A stretch of 64,000 nucleotides of DNA, from assembly GCA_947462335.1 (NCBI GenBank), contig OX381709.1, positions 65,898,609-65,962,608 of the forward strand, written 5' to 3'. The notes beneath the pieces were generated by a model. The model saw only the letters and a program-made list of their open reading frames with translations. It was not told the origin of the DNA and did not search any database. Shown here in pieces: positions 1 to 12,100 of the stretch. Each line of letters opens with the position of its first letter. Position 1 is the first letter of the stretch. The stretch comes from Harmothoe impar (lineage: Eukaryota > Annelida > Polychaeta > Phyllodocida > Polynoidae). Both the position numbers and the translations under genes were made by a program.

Positions 1-625
1 ACATGCTGAAACCTACATTGTTTGATCAGTAAGCTCATTCCAGAATGTAGGCAACCTCTGCCTGTACTCTGAGAGGGTGGGGGGGGGGCAAATTTGGACC
101 CCTTGGGGGGGATCAATAAAATTCTGATCCCTCTTGAGAGAGGACCAAGAAAAATGTCATCCCTCTTTTCAGAGAAAAGGCCTGCACTTTACTATAGCCT
201 AAAGGGGTCAGTCGTACTCAGTTTTAACCCGCGTGGGGGAACCACTTCGACTGTCGCTGGATGGGTACCGAGATCGGCGCCTATAAGCGTCTTTTATTTG
301 AACAACATTATGGGGCTCTGGAACTCTCAGTTTTGATTATTTGATTATTAAAGGTCGCAGAGTTGTTCAAGTTTGCATAGTTACTAAAAAGTGGTTTTAG
401 CTAATTTCCCTTTTTCATGTCACCGTCACAAGTACATGCCGCGCCTTGTGTTGAGGATAGTCATATTCCCTCCATGTCCTTTGGAAGCCCTTCGCCTGAG
501 GTACAAGAAGCTCATTGCCCTGGATAGGTTTAACAACTGGTGCCCTGACCAGGCATCATGTTGGCCCTGTGCCTATTGCCCCCATGGGACAGGCGCAGGT
601 CGAGGGCTGATTACCTGAGGGCAGA

Positions 626-671
626 CCCTGGAGGGTTATACAGGCCTGCCACCTACATGCAACCTCCAGGG
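626..671. promoter_or_regulatory. Inverted pair of a 9-bp CCTCCAGGG motif
   Basis: CCCTGGAGG at 626-634 and its exact reverse complement CCTCCAGGG at 663-671 face each other across 28 bp. The same 9-mer is found at six further places in the window (9195, 15277, 34610, 45141, 49929, 50446). A regulatory role is inferred only from recurrence; the pair could also form a short stem. Confidence 0.3.
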
Positions 672-827
672 CTTCAGGCCATTAGGCTCCAACACGACAC
701 CTATAGGTAACTGCTAAGCCCTTGTTCTTATAATGAAGGCCGCTCAACTGAGTTAACATCAAGAGAATGATCATCGACCTCGATATAAACAAGGAACTAT
801 CATCCTGGAAGACTACGTGAAAAGATC

Positions 828-843
828 GGGGGGGGGGGGGGGG
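828..843 (+). repeat. Poly(G) tract, 16 bases
   Basis: Uninterrupted run of 16 G. It is one of about ten G or C runs of 10 or more bases in the window, far above chance for this base composition. Such tracts can form G-quadruplexes and are length-unstable in sequencing, so the exact length is uncertain. Confidence 0.9.
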
Positions 844-2070
844 CTTACAGTACACATGTTCTGCAAGGAGGTTGTGAGGATGGGAAGTGATAAAACTGTA
901 TCGTATTGAATAACGTAGCGTCTGCCGAAATCTTACAAGCTTCAGCAAGTGCTGCAAATTATCCCGGTTCTCCAAATACCCTAAATACAATATTGTAGGC
1001 ATAAATATTCAAAAGGACGAACACTCTCGTTGAAAATGCCGTCAATCTGCCCCTTTTATAGGCAGTTTGAGATATTGAACGCAGGGACATCTATTTGTTA
1101 CATGGTGAATGCAAATGTCACTATGCTTAAGCACTGGAATCGCCGTATTCCATACCTTCTATTGAATGCGGTGTAGCTCTATTCCGTAGCCTATGAAATT
1201 GCGGAATTATTGGCATTTAATAGATTTTCATATGTAATAAATGCCAAGGCCCTCTCTATGAGGTAAATTTACATGTTCTTTGATCCCGCGGCCTCGTGTG
1301 ATATGCCCAGATACGTGGACTCGTATCCAAAATGGACCTCATACCCATGGGCCAGCTTTTTTTTATGGGAATACAGCAGCAGACAATCAACTCATGAAAC
1401 AACTCATGAATCCCTATTACTGGTTCGATCATCATTTGAAATGTTCAGACTTCATACCGAGGTTGCAGTTGCTGCCTGGTCAACACCTAGTAGTCCGCCC
1501 AGTTCACATATAATTGATAGGATATTGGCCTGTTATTGGTCGAGAACATTGTTGGTTTATTATAATATTCATTTTCCCCATATCTTCATCAACTTTCTCA
1601 TCATATTGTAACATTGTCTAAAGATTGGAGACCCTATCCTGCCTATACTCACAATACTCTGTTCAGCATGAAGTATAATGTATCCAACAAATATATGTAA
1701 TTTGACAACTCATTAACTAGATACAGCGCTGTTTAATAAATGAATAGCACTGTTCATAAAGATTATCAAAAAACAAAAAACTGATATAATTTCTGAGTGA
1801 GCTGGACACAAAACGGCAGAACTTACACATAGAACTGCCTTGCTAAAGTGTCCCACAGGCATTTATGGTACATTGTGGATAAGGAATCGTTTAATTAGGC
1901 AAGGGTTGAGCTCGAGAGTGTGCCCTGCAAACAAGATCTCGGGCAGAACTCGTGCGGTTCTTGAGTCACAACTCGGGATCCCTGGGAGAATTGTGCACGT
2001 ATCTGGCACGAGAATATGTGAACAGCTTTTGACTGTGTCATATTCTGTAGAATTCCACATTATTTATATC

Positions 2071-2494
2071 AAACAGAACTTGGAAATTGAACGTTTGTAA
2101 CTGAGTAGAATCCGGTTAGGTGACAATGGCACAAGAAAGGCACAAGATATTCCCAAGAATTGTGGACATGCCCTTAGTACAATCAGAACTTGGGAATTGA
2201 ATGTTCGCAACTGGGTAGAATCCGGGTAGGTCACAATGACACAAGAAAGGTACGGGAATTAAATGTTCTCAACTGGGTAGAATTCTACCCAGTTGCGAAC
2301 GTTCAATTCCCAAGTTCTGATTGTAATAAGGATATGTTCACAATTCTTGGGAATATCTCGTGCCCTTCTTGTGTCATTGTGACATACCCGAATTCTACCC
2401 AGTTGCGAACGTTCAATTCCCATATCTTTCTTGTGTCATTGTGACCTGCCCGGATTCTACCCAGTTGTGAACGTTCAATTCCCAAGTTCTGTTT
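2071..2494. mobile_element. Foldback element, nested palindrome of about 65-bp modules
   Basis: The two halves, meeting near 2281, are imperfect reverse complements. The ends match as AAACAGAACTTGG (2071 onward) and its complement CCAAGTTCTGTTT (ending 2494). Each half contains repeats of one module: an AACTTGGGAATTGAACGTT-like part, an AACTGGGTAGAAT-like part, then a TCACAATGACACAAGAAAG-like part. A spacer containing ATTCCCAAGAATTGTG lies in each arm. The centre is a perfect palindrome around CAACTGGGTAGAATTCTACC. No coding capacity. This structure fits a non-autonomous foldback or MITE-type DNA transposon; no target duplication is obvious at the ends chosen, so the superfamily is not assigned. 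Confidence 0.8.
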
Positions 2495-4229
2495 GGAGGG
2501 TGGGCATTGAAAATCATGGAAGGCCATCTTTGTACGATGCACTGTATGGAACTTGGAAGCATACAGGAAATTGTTTACTTTCTCAAGACCTCATGTAGGA
2601 GTGAAATACTTCCGGCAGCCATTCTGTATTGGCAAGACGCCTAGAGAGGTCATGGGACAGGGCAATATGTTCATTACCAACTGACAACACGACATAGAGA
2701 AGAGGCCGCCATCCTGCTGCAGACATGGAGCTGGAATTGGAGATCCAAGCACTATGTTGTATACATCGCGTCATTACCTCATATGTGTAATGTCAGTAGC
2801 TGGCCTTTTGTTTGTAGTAAGGATACTCAAACCCATTCATACCTGGAAACCTACAATGTACAGAAGATTCCATTGGCCGCATCTAGAACAATATGTTACT
2901 CATTGCATTTTCCCGACCTAAATGTTATACCTCACCTTACTTTAACTCAAGATAAACAGAAAGGTATCCTAAAGTCCCACGCTGCTAACTAAATAGAAGC
3001 ATGATTAATCTTGCTTCCCGAAGTACAAAATCGGTGTAAAGTACACTCCATTCTGCCAATTTCATGCCTATAGGCAGGGCTGAAAGCTGTACATGTGGCA
3101 CAGCTGTGACGTCAGCACAGAACACGCATTTCTCACAAGACTCAGCCTGTCTTGTTGAATCTGGACCAGGCCAGTTGGGAGAAAGCTCATTCATATATTT
3201 AGAATTCAAACTCGGTTTTTCTATTGTGGGTAGGTAGGTGGAACGGTAAACGTGTTAGGATGGAGGGTGCCATCATCATCAATTCACCTGTCTATATAGT
3301 CTAAGCAACCTGTATCGCCCCATGGCAGACTGGTGGGGGTTGGTGTTGTATACAAGTACATTCTACAGGTAACATGCTAAATAGTTTATGGTGGATACCC
3401 AGGGATGTCCACCTGTGGGTCCCCTTTTTCATTATGACAGGTACTGGGAGATGGGACCTTAGTTTACCATACCCCAAAGTCTCAAATTGTGAGTTGATGT
3501 TAACCTAGTCATGTGGTTCAGGAGAGCTCAAGACCAACTACAGCCCCCAGTAGGAGAGGTTTATTAATGGACGACTAGACTTTACCTTGGCAGCTAGTAA
3601 CACCTCGAGGCAAAGAAGTAGGGGTGACATGGGGGATGGGATGACTGAAAACAACGGCTTGGATGTGGCAGATAGGAAAACACTATCTTAATTCAACTTG
3701 GTCTATAAGTATGGAGTGTGTTTGCCTTTCCTGATTACCTATCAGTGGTATCTTCTGAACGGTGAAGGCCGGGGGTTAGGAAACTTTCCATTCAAATCCC
3801 CAAAGAGATACGAGAGCTTTGCAGGATGTTGATACACAAAATACAACATAATAATGTTGCTAGCTGCCACATTTAAAATAATCTATAGAGCAGCGTCAGA
3901 TAATATGGCGGTCTAAAAAATAGGCTTGTGCTATGTATGACTGGGATTTGTTAGCTGGTTATAGTGTCCTAAAATACGTATGTATAGTATGTACGTATGT
4001 ATAGTATGTACATAGCATTTGCAAGTCAAATTGGGGTTCATGAAATCTGAGGCGGCCAGCAAAGGCAGGAACATTACAAAACATGAGTGTACATGTATTC
4101 TGTAAATATTTCAAGACTTTGTCAAATCACGTTTCCCGCGCAACTATCTCATATAGTTCCTCCCATGATCAGCAAGTCGCTCAGTGTGTCTCTTTGGGAT
4201 TCGGGACAGTGAACCCTGTATGGGGACGG
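2495..4229. other. Non-coding stretch, no gene seen
   Basis: Unique-looking sequence without a recognisable gene; the open frames are all under 75 codons. A 17-bp tandem duplication at 3975-4011 is the only clear structure. Confidence 0.55.
3975..4011 (+). repeat. 17-bp tandem repeat, 2.2 copies
   Basis: TACGTATGTATAGTATG is repeated exactly at 3975-3991 and 3992-4008, with the first bases of a third copy following. Confidence 0.85.
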
Positions 4230-4430
4230 ATAGGTGACAGGTTGGGTCTTAGGTGAGACACAGGTGGGCTGGGGGAGGTGAGGCTTGATAGTAAGTGAAG
4301 GTGGCAGGTGTGGAGCTGTGGGTGGGGGCTCACGCAGGCCAACAGGTGGGTTAATCCACAGGATAAACGGTAGTTCCTTGCGGCTCTCTGCCACGTCAAA
4401 ACCAATCACACAACCAGGAGCAGCTCCCCC
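4230..4430. promoter_or_regulatory. CAGGTG E-box cluster beside a GAGCAGCTC site
   Basis: Three exact CAGGTG E-boxes occur within 88 bp (4261-4266, 4305-4310, 4343-4348) in a GGTG-rich patch. An Otx-like TTAATCC lies at about 4350 and GAGCAGCTC at 4418-4426. CAGGTG is the core recognised by Snail/ZEB zinc fingers and some bHLH factors. Enhancer function is inferred from site density alone; the patch could be merely GT-rich low-complexity DNA. Confidence 0.3.
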
Positions 4431-5087
4431 TCGCCACATGAGACCGGGCTAGGCTCAGCACAAGCCGAGCAGCGAGGAGGACAAGCTTGGGTTCAGTGAA
4501 CATGATAGCTACAACATGTAGCAAATTGTTATGGGTGTGTTATGGGTTTGTCCTAGGAAGGAGACGGGGGTATGTGGGCTGCTGTACCCCCCACCCCCAC
4601 CCCACCGCCCGCCCTCCTCTTCCATTTTGAATGGGAGGAGGTTCGGTATTTACTTTCGTAATCTTGTACATGTATACTAGATTTACCTTTTTTATGTATA
4701 TCACTGGATGAGGATTGCAATTTGAGCTTCTCTAAATTAACGTTTGTGGCGGGTATAATCATGGTTGTACATTGTCCTCTATTGTTTATGTGCATTTTCA
4801 TCATTGCAATAGCCCACTTATACCATTTGTGGGGAGTTGATAGCCTGTTAGCATCACACATGCTGCTACCAAAAAGTCCCCGCTTGTTTTAGTGAACAGG
4901 ATGCACTGAGATCATAGAGTAAGGACGCCAAGGGACGTAAATACAGTAATCGGTAGCACGTGGTGTCGTAAACAGCACCAGTAAGGGGGAGGAGTCCCGG
5001 CACAAGCCGCCCGACAACACACCTGACAAGAATCACAATTAGCGCTAGCATTGTGAGCAGGGTTAGTAAAGCCGCATAGGAAAAATT

Positions 5088-5122
5088 GAGCAGCTCCGTG
5101 ATATACGGTACGAGAGCAGCTC
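5088..5122. promoter_or_regulatory. Paired GAGCAGCTC motif, 26-bp spacing
   Basis: Two exact copies of GAGCAGCTC, at 5088-5096 and 5114-5122, in the same orientation. Flanks differ, so this is not a recent duplication. Part of the window-wide motif family; function unknown. Confidence 0.45.
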
Positions 5123-6135
5123 AACTGGCATATACATTACAACTGTCTCGTTAATCTCATGTAGCTACTATATGTATGTGCTTAGATTGTGTCTAAGATG
5201 CCTCCATCTCTCTTACTATACACTGCTATAGAGTCCAGGATAAGATTCAATAAAACTTCATCGTTATGCGCTAAAATTAACACCTGAATGAGACCCTTGT
5301 CCCTGTGGTATTCGGTATAATTGTATTCTCTCGTTTTGAAACCTTGCTGAATGTAATGTATATAGTATTGACATTTTAAAATACATAAACTACGGTATCT
5401 TCTTCTTTATGCTGCGGCATATTCGGTGTGAAACTAATACTGGTACATGTGAAATATCTGAATCCATGCAATATGCATGTTATACACTGAAACACATTTT
5501 TTCATGAGTAGTATCATTCTCTTTGGGAAGGACACAAAGGGAGCATATTTTGGATGGGTTAATGTGGTATGGTTAAAGGATCGCGAGGGAGGCAGGGCCG
5601 CCACAAGGGCAAGGCTCCTATCACCTGTCACTTCTAACATGCCCCTACCTCTGCCTTCATTCCCCTGGGTTCTGTGCTGTCACCCCTAGGCCTCTCGGTT
5701 AGGAGGAACACAAGACCACCCTTGAAATATTAAAATCATTTTCCTGTTCTCGAGATTCACTATTTCACTGCAGAATGCAAATCACACGAGAACTGAACAA
5801 AGCTGATACAGATGCAACATCTGGCTAATAAATGACATTTGGCTGAGGATTTAATGAAACTGACCGCTCTTATCGATGTTCATCACGCACCACTTCAATG
5901 GCTCAAAAAAGGCCCAGTACAATTATTATTTCACCAACGACGTCATTGCAAAGTCAATAAAAGAAACGTTATTGCAAAGGGCTTCAGAGTGATCATGTTG
6001 GGGGTGGTCTTTACCTGTGTTAACACGTAGGAGGCGGCTTCTTGTTATCAGCAGGGGCAGAATACAGACTCAATCTCCTACCCCGAGATAAGAAGGTAGC
6101 TACCAGACTCAACAATACCCTGGTTGATATGCTCA

Positions 6136-6144
6136 GAGCAGCTC
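6136..6144. promoter_or_regulatory. Single GAGCAGCTC motif
   Basis: Exact copy in context CAGAGCAGCTCAT. No partner within 60 bp. Part of the window-wide motif family; function unknown. Confidence 0.35.
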
Positions 6145-6545
6145 ATATCCATTTGAGTTTGAATTTGTCTTTATTGCTGAATAAACATTTTACACTATTG
6201 TACAATTTTATCATATGGCTTTATCAAAAGACGGGTTGCATCTTAGCCTATTTAAAGGCTAATATTGAGGTCAGCGACCTTTAATGGATAGTTCATAGCA
6301 GTGTTGAGAAAATGTTGGCGGGCCATGTTGCATTGTAGTTCAGGGTTATATATTTACCAAAACATATCAGTGAAATTATGATAACGTACAAAACTCAATA
6401 TATCAGAAAAGAATAATATATAACTGGATAAACATTTACCTTCACATGTTTTTTCTAGATAGCTGCATCGTGCAAAACGCAGACTACTAGGGACTTAAGA
6501 CTAGGGTTAATAAAGTCTGGTTTTTGCTCATAAGATAGGCCTAGT

Positions 6546-6564
6546 GGGGGGGGGGAGGGGGGGG
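6546..6564 (+). repeat. G-rich tract in the LINE 3' flank
   Basis: G10-A-G8 run. On the element's own strand it is a C-rich stretch about 40 bases after the ORF stop; it may belong to the 3' UTR or to the flanking DNA. Confidence 0.8.
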
Positions 6565-6599
6565 AGGACGAAAAAGGGGTTGGGAGGCACCGAATATTT

Positions 6600-9104
6600 C
6601 TAAACTTCTACCTCGTCAGGGATGTTATTAAACAGAAAAATTTTAACATCTTTTTTGAATAGAGTAAAGGTTGGAATATTCCTATCCTCGGGCTCAAGGT
6701 TGTTCCATGCAAAGGCAAGGGTCCATTCTAAACTGCGTGTATACGATTTGGCATGAGGAGTATGGCATTTTAGTATAGGACCATCCCAAGCTCTAGTATT
6801 CAAACGTCTATTATCTCTATATTTTGGAATTAATTGTCTTTTAAAGGCTGCTAAATATTGATGAGCTAGCAATCTAGTTTCTAATAAGTTAATGTTAGCT
6901 AAGGCATGTATGTCATCAGTGTGGGCTCTGAAATTTTGTTTAAGGGCTATTTTTAACGCTCTATTTTGAGCTCTCTGCCTTCTCTTGAGCAAATCTTTGT
7001 TAGACTCTACTATAAATATATCTCCATACTCTAATATAGGCAATATATAGCTTTTATAAATTAACACACCAGTTTGTATGCTTAAATACTCATTCATCCT
7101 TGTAAGTTGATATGTACGGAAACTAACAGTTCTCAACTGATTATTCAGAAATTTCTCATAATTAATGGCTTGATCCAACACTATACCAAGGTACTTATAA
7201 CTGGAGACACCGTGAATAATGTCATTACCGATTTTAAATTTACAGTTCTTCCAGCGGAAACTCAAACCAAAGCACATAAATTTGGTTTTCTTACAATTAA
7301 CAGTAAGTCTATTCCTTTGACACCAGTTATGATATGTATATAAATCTTCCTGTAGGAGACGATTGACAACATTTTTATCTTTACCTGACATATAAATTAC
7401 AGTATCATCTGCATATAACAGTATCTTGCCATGTGTGATGGATTTAATTACATCGTTAACATAAATTAAAAACAAGAGTGGCCCTAAGGTAGAACCTTGT
7501 GGAACTCCGCATACCATGTCCAGATAAGAAGATTTAACATTATTAGCCAAAGTGCATTGCTGTCTATTACTTAAATAATTACTTAACCATAATAAAGGTT
7601 TTGAAGGAATTCCATACAATTTACATTTTTTTAATAGGATGGAGTGGTCGACCGTATCGAAGGCCTTCTTTAAATCAATGTATACTGCTATTGTTTCTAT
7701 TCCCACATTTCTGTCCCTTAATATATCGTCGGTTAATTCCCCTACAGTCTGAATTGTTGAAAAACCTTTGCGGTACCCTCCCTGCTTACTTGTCAGTATG
7801 TCTCTATCATCTAAGTATTTTGTTAATTTTGAATGGACCAATTTTTCTAATATTTTAGAGGGTGTACATATTAAGGATATGGGTCTGTAATTTTCTACTA
7901 AATTAAGGTTACCATCTTTGGGAATTGGAATAATACATGCAGATTTCCATGACAACGGGATATTTCCAGTAGTTAGAGATTGATTAAACAAATGAGTAAC
8001 TTGTGGAAGCAGGCATACTAAAGCATCTTTCAGAACGCTAGCCTTCAATCCATCTATGGCAGTTGTTTTATGCAATGGAATTTCCTTAATATATTTCATG
8101 ACCTCTGCTGGACTCGTACTCCAATCTATGATACCCTCATCATATACATCGTCGTCAAAAACCCAATTAGTAGTATTGTCTTTACAGAGGTTAGGGCCTA
8201 TATTTGTAAAGAAATCGTTTATAAAACCAGCCACATCATTTTCAGGCATGAAAACTTGAGTAATAGGATCAATTAACTTAATTGTGTCTTTATCACCTTT
8301 TTTCTGGGGAATAATTTTGTTTAATTCTCGCCAAAAATTTCTTTGATTATCCTTATTTTCTTCAGCTTTATTTAAAATGTAGGTTTTCTTTGCCTTATGC
8401 GCTTTCTTTGAGGTTTGATTTCTTTCCTTTCTTGCCACTTTTAATCGCTCATTATTACCAGCTCGCTTGGCTCTTTGCATTTCATTGTCTTTGTGATGCA
8501 TTTCACCTATCAATTCTGGTGTAAGCCATGGCTTGCTATCCTTATATGTTTTATATGGTGTAAATGGACACATGACATCTAAAACATGATTAATTCTTTT
8601 CAAAATAATTGACCATAGAATTTCAACATCCTTTTCTAGATGGAAATTTCGCCAGTTGAATCCTAGAAGGCATCTTACAAACATTTGCCTGTCATAGTTT
8701 TTCATTTTACGACCTTTAACTTCAGTTTTACCGGTAAATGGAGATCTTGTTTCCTTACATGTAACAAACACCATTTCATGGTCACTTAAATTACAAACTA
8801 CACAACCAGCTTCATCTATTGTTAAACTATTAGAAAATATCAAATCTAAACAAGATATTCGTTCAGCGTAACGAGTAGGTACATCAATATAACTTAAGAG
8901 GCCAAAACCAGCCATGCCTTCTTTCAAAGTGATTGTATCCGGGTGATCAAACTCCAAGAAGTCCACATTCATATCTCCTAAAACAAATATATCTTTAGTC
9001 TCACGGTTGCCAATTCTGCTTAAAATATCTTTCAAACAATTCCAAAAAATAGTAAAGTTACCACTGGGAGGCCTATACACATTCATTAGTAGAATATTTT
9101 TCAT
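6600..9104 (-). CDS. LINE ORF2: endonuclease (N-truncated) and reverse transcriptase
   Basis: Retrotransposon replicase of 834 codons that would copy element RNA at a nicked genomic target. Order seen: remnant of the apurinic-type endonuclease (EEP fold), VYRPP at residues 9-13, GDMNVD at 43-48, SDHE at 107-110; a basic linker with KPWLTPEL (191-198) and a Lys/Arg-rich helix (210-245); reverse transcriptase from about 385, with PIPKDG (393-398), NYRPISL (405-411), YIDLKKAFDTVDH (475-487), PQGSTLGPLLFLIYVND (535-551) and the catalytic YADDT (564-568); then SSYKYLGIVL (634-643) and a C-terminal region ending EVEV. Full ORF2 proteins of this type are usually near 950-1000 residues, so roughly the first 100 or more, with the first endonuclease catalytic residues, are missing. 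RT motifs are intact, but the copy should not retrotranspose by itself. The sequence fits the Jockey/CR1 branch; I cannot name the clade securely. Confidence 0.93.
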   Translation of the reverse strand: MKNILLMNVYRPPSGNFTIFWNCLKDILSRIGNRETKDIFVLGDMNVDFLEFDHPDTITLKEGMAGFGLLSYIDVPTRYAERISCLDLIFSNSLTIDEAGCVVCNLSDHEMVFVTCKETRSPFTGKTEVKGRKMKNYDRQMFVRCLLGFNWRNFHLEKDVEILWSIILKRINHVLDVMCPFTPYKTYKDSKPWLTPELIGEMHHKDNEMQRAKRAGNNERLKVARKERNQTSKKAHKAKKTYILNKAEENKDNQRNFWRELNKIIPQKKGDKDTIKLIDPITQVFMPENDVAGFINDFFTNIGPNLCKDNTTNWVFDDDVYDEGIIDWSTSPAEVMKYIKEIPLHKTTAIDGLKASVLKDALVCLLPQVTHLFNQSLTTGNIPLSWKSACIIPIPKDGNLNLVENYRPISLICTPSKILEKLVHSKLTKYLDDRDILTSKQGGYRKGFSTIQTVGELTDDILRDRNVGIETIAVYIDLKKAFDTVDHSILLKKCKLYGIPSKPLLWLSNYLSNRQQCTLANNVKSSYLDMVCGVPQGSTLGPLLFLIYVNDVIKSITHGKILLYADDTVIYMSGKDKNVVNRLLQEDLYTYHNWCQRNRLTVNCKKTKFMCFGLSFRWKNCKFKIGNDIIHGVSSYKYLGIVLDQAINYEKFLNNQLRTVSFRTYQLTRMNEYLSIQTGVLIYKSYILPILEYGDIFIVESNKDLLKRRQRAQNRALKIALKQNFRAHTDDIHALANINLLETRLLAHQYLAAFKRQLIPKYRDNRRLNTRAWDGPILKCHTPHAKSYTRSLEWTLAFAWNNLEPEDRNIPTFTLFKKDVKIFLFNNIPDEVEV

Positions 9105-12100
9105 TTAAGTTAGTCCTCCTGGAGTCTGTAAAGGCCAGCCTCATACCTCAGCGGACGACCCCAGTATAGGCAGGAAGCCGTTTGATGTGACCTGCCCTGG
9201 AGGCATAGAGACCTTCCTCAGTCTCACTATTCACTCTGAGTAGCTTGAGTGCCTGAGAAATATAGCCACCACCCACAATGTGAGCTAAATATACCAAGAG
9301 CCAAGCAATCTATAGTGACATTTACCTCCCCTCGTGTGTTCCTTTATCACGTGGTGCCTGGCTTACGGTGCAGTGTGTACCATTGCACAGTGTCCAGTAC
9401 AGCATTGTCTGAGTGGAAGGCCTTTAACCTGAGCTGCTCCTGCGGCAAGGAAGACGAGTTCACTGCCAGGAGCAGCTCACATGACCCCAATACACTAATG
9501 GTGGAGCGTAGGACTTATGCTGGACAATGCAATACCTTGAGAACTAGTTCTTAAGCTCACGAGTCTGAAGTGGCTATCAATGTGCCCACCGTCAGAGAGA
9601 TTAGAGCCTAGAGTTAGGAACCTCGACAATGGTCCACAATCAGAGGGGGGGGGGGCGGGTCTAAGGTATAGAAGCAAAGGTTCCATGCTTTAGGGTGTAA
9701 TAATACAGATAATGATAACCCTTAGTCGGTCAGTTGTCAGCCCCACATGACGTATCTAATATTGGTTTTAGGAACCAAAGCTGTATTGGTCTCGACGGTC
9801 AAGGTTAGGAGCTTTTTGCAGTGAATTTCCAGGAAGGTCTAGGGTTGGAATTAAGATCATAGACTAAAATAGAGAAAATCAGAGGGTATAAACAGGTAAA
9901 ACCGGTATGCTATCTTAATAAATATCCTGGTTGATTTTCAAGAACATTGATATAATATTATAATATTTCAACATACTGACTTTAAGGGTTAGCACCTTTG
10001 TGTTTTATTAATACTACGTGTATTTTGAGTGGAATGGCTTTGATCCTGCCAAAGTGTTCCTATAGTAAAGCATTTAAGGGAACTCAGGCTTCCTTCTTGG
10101 ACGCTCCAACCTCACATGACCCAGAACCCCGGGCCCAGAACGTTATAATCCGTTGTGATCCTACATTTATCCCAGTTTACCTAATTATCGCTCACCCCTG
10201 TCCACCTCTATTCAATCTTAATTAATCATAAGGTCATATTTGACCTCCATGCCATGGGCCAAGTGACCCCCTGCATGTTTATAGTGCAAATTGCCATAAA
10301 TGTGGACATTAAATCCCCAAGCTGACAGAGCAGGCTGGGAAGGAAAGGGGCATCCCCGACATAATTGAAGAATAGTGTGTCATCAGCATTTAAATAGTGA
10401 AAAGCTCTACTGGTGTCCAAGTGCTAATAATAAAGAAATTCGTAGATTATTGTGATTTATTGGAGGAGCTGGTATTATGGAGCCGCTGGGAATCCCAATC
10501 AGACAGTAGTAGCAGTGGATGCAGAACTAATCAGGTCTGGAGATTTCTATTTTTTTAGCCTGAAATGCTCTCTGGAGCCTAGTTCAAGAGGCAACCGGAA
10601 GATAGATAGCATTCTAATGAGGTCAATTCAACTAAATCGGTAAATATCCTCGCTGAATTTATCGTTCGAGTGCTAAAGGTCCAAGAGCTTTCCCTGTCAA
10701 TGTGAAAGGTTGGATGAATTGGGAGGCCATCAGATGCCATCAGTTTTCATCTGAAAACGAAGCATGTCCAAGATACGCGCGCAACGCTAATTGATGGTAC
10801 TTGGGGAAAGGAGTTGATCAGGCGTTATTCAGATGGAATTAGGTCAAATGCCAGCGGAATGAGATGTAGAGGTGACACGATAGCAGTCTCAGCACACCTG
10901 TGTAATGTACACTCTAAGGTCTACAATAATGCCATCATTATACCACAATCTGCGGGGGAAAAAACGAATATAGACATACCTCCTTTCTTAACTTATATGA
11001 CCGAAACAATACCAGTAATTGATAAGGTACAACTTTTTAATTAAAAAAACAGCAAAGAATATTTAGACATTCCGTATCGACGAATGAATATAATATGATA
11101 CAGATGGTCCTTACAGATCAAAAAGGGAGACAAGTAATCGCTAAAAGCCGATCTTCTTGCAGGATGGATAGTTACACACTGAATCAATAGAAGGACTACA
11201 CATCTGCCCTGCCCCGTCAGATTAAGCAAACTTTGTCTTTGTGGGTATTCTAGACAGCATATTCAGTGGACAAGGCTGGATGAAGAGGGCTGCTCGGTGA
11301 ATAAACACGGTGATAAATAGAGCCCCAAGTATGGCTTCTGTCGCCCTTCAGTGGCTTCTCAAGGGACACATGCCTCTTCTACTATATCTAGGGTGAGAGG
11401 ACAGCAGGAATCAGAACTATAATGGTGTCACTACAAGATGCTCTATCCCGTATAACTATCTCTTTGTGTAGTTGCATACCCGGCGCCTCCTCAGGTCCCA
11501 GGCCTGACAAAAAGGGCCAGTGTTTTTCTGTGTTAATGCTTGCGTTATGTTCCACTGTTTATACTATCTCCTGGGCTTCCTCTTACATATCCAGAGGCCG
11601 ATAGTCCACCTGGTAGAGCAAATACACCCAAGCATTGAGTAGTATACCTTAGTAAATACCCCTAAGCGAAATAAGTGTACATCTACGAGCATGTCAACTG
11701 GTGAAAAATAGCTTGAGTGGATTTGCATTGGGAAGAAAATATTGAACATCAAGACTGACACTTTCCCCTTGGAAAAATAAAATCCATCTCCGGTGTGTAA
11801 ACGGATATTACAAACTCAATCTACCTGATGCGACGTTTTTTAGAACAGCGATTATCTTTAATATTGGATGAGTTTTAGTTGACTACTCAATCACCCTATG
11901 GGTTTCAGGCAGTGGCAATGAAATTAGATGGCAGTGTTGGTGGCTTACCAATTTCTCCCTTTTTCATGGATGGGTTTATGAATAGATTACACTTTAAGTT
12001 ATAGAACGCCACGCTTGGTATCACCAGTTAAGTGGAGACTGTTATAAGTCGATGTAGGATGGAATAAACTTCCAAGTAAGCATTACACAAGGGAGGGTGA

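Larger units (their letters stand above)
1..2070. other. Non-coding stretch, no gene seen
   Basis: No recognisable coding sequence: the open frames are short (at most 112 codons), overlap in several frames and match no family I know. Visible structure is limited to a G10 run at 79-88, a G16 run at 828-843 and an inverted pair of CCCTGGAGG/CCTCCAGGG at 626-671. Confidence 0.6.
4431..6540. other. Non-coding stretch with three GAGCAGCTC sites
   Basis: No recognisable gene; open frames are at most 102 codons and unrelated to known families. It holds the motif pair at 5088/5114 and a single site at 6136. Confidence 0.55.
6540..9104 (-). mobile_element. 5'-truncated non-LTR retrotransposon (LINE)
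   Basis: Minus-strand insertion carrying the ORF at 6600-9104. The 5' edge is placed at about 9104: the reading frame stops abruptly upstream (TAA directly before the first ATG) and the endonuclease lacks its N-terminal part, as expected from incomplete reverse transcription. The 3' side runs into a C-rich tract on the minus strand (6546-6564: G10, A, G8 on the plus strand) and no poly(A) tail is visible, so the 3' edge is uncertain. No clear target-site duplication was found by eye. One almost unbroken frame over 2.5 kb implies a comparatively recent insertion. Confidence 0.85.

Noticed and set aside
2190..2542. Short ORFs on both strands over the 2.1-2.5 kb palindrome
   Set aside because: They give similar peptides on both strands because the DNA is palindromic; not genes.
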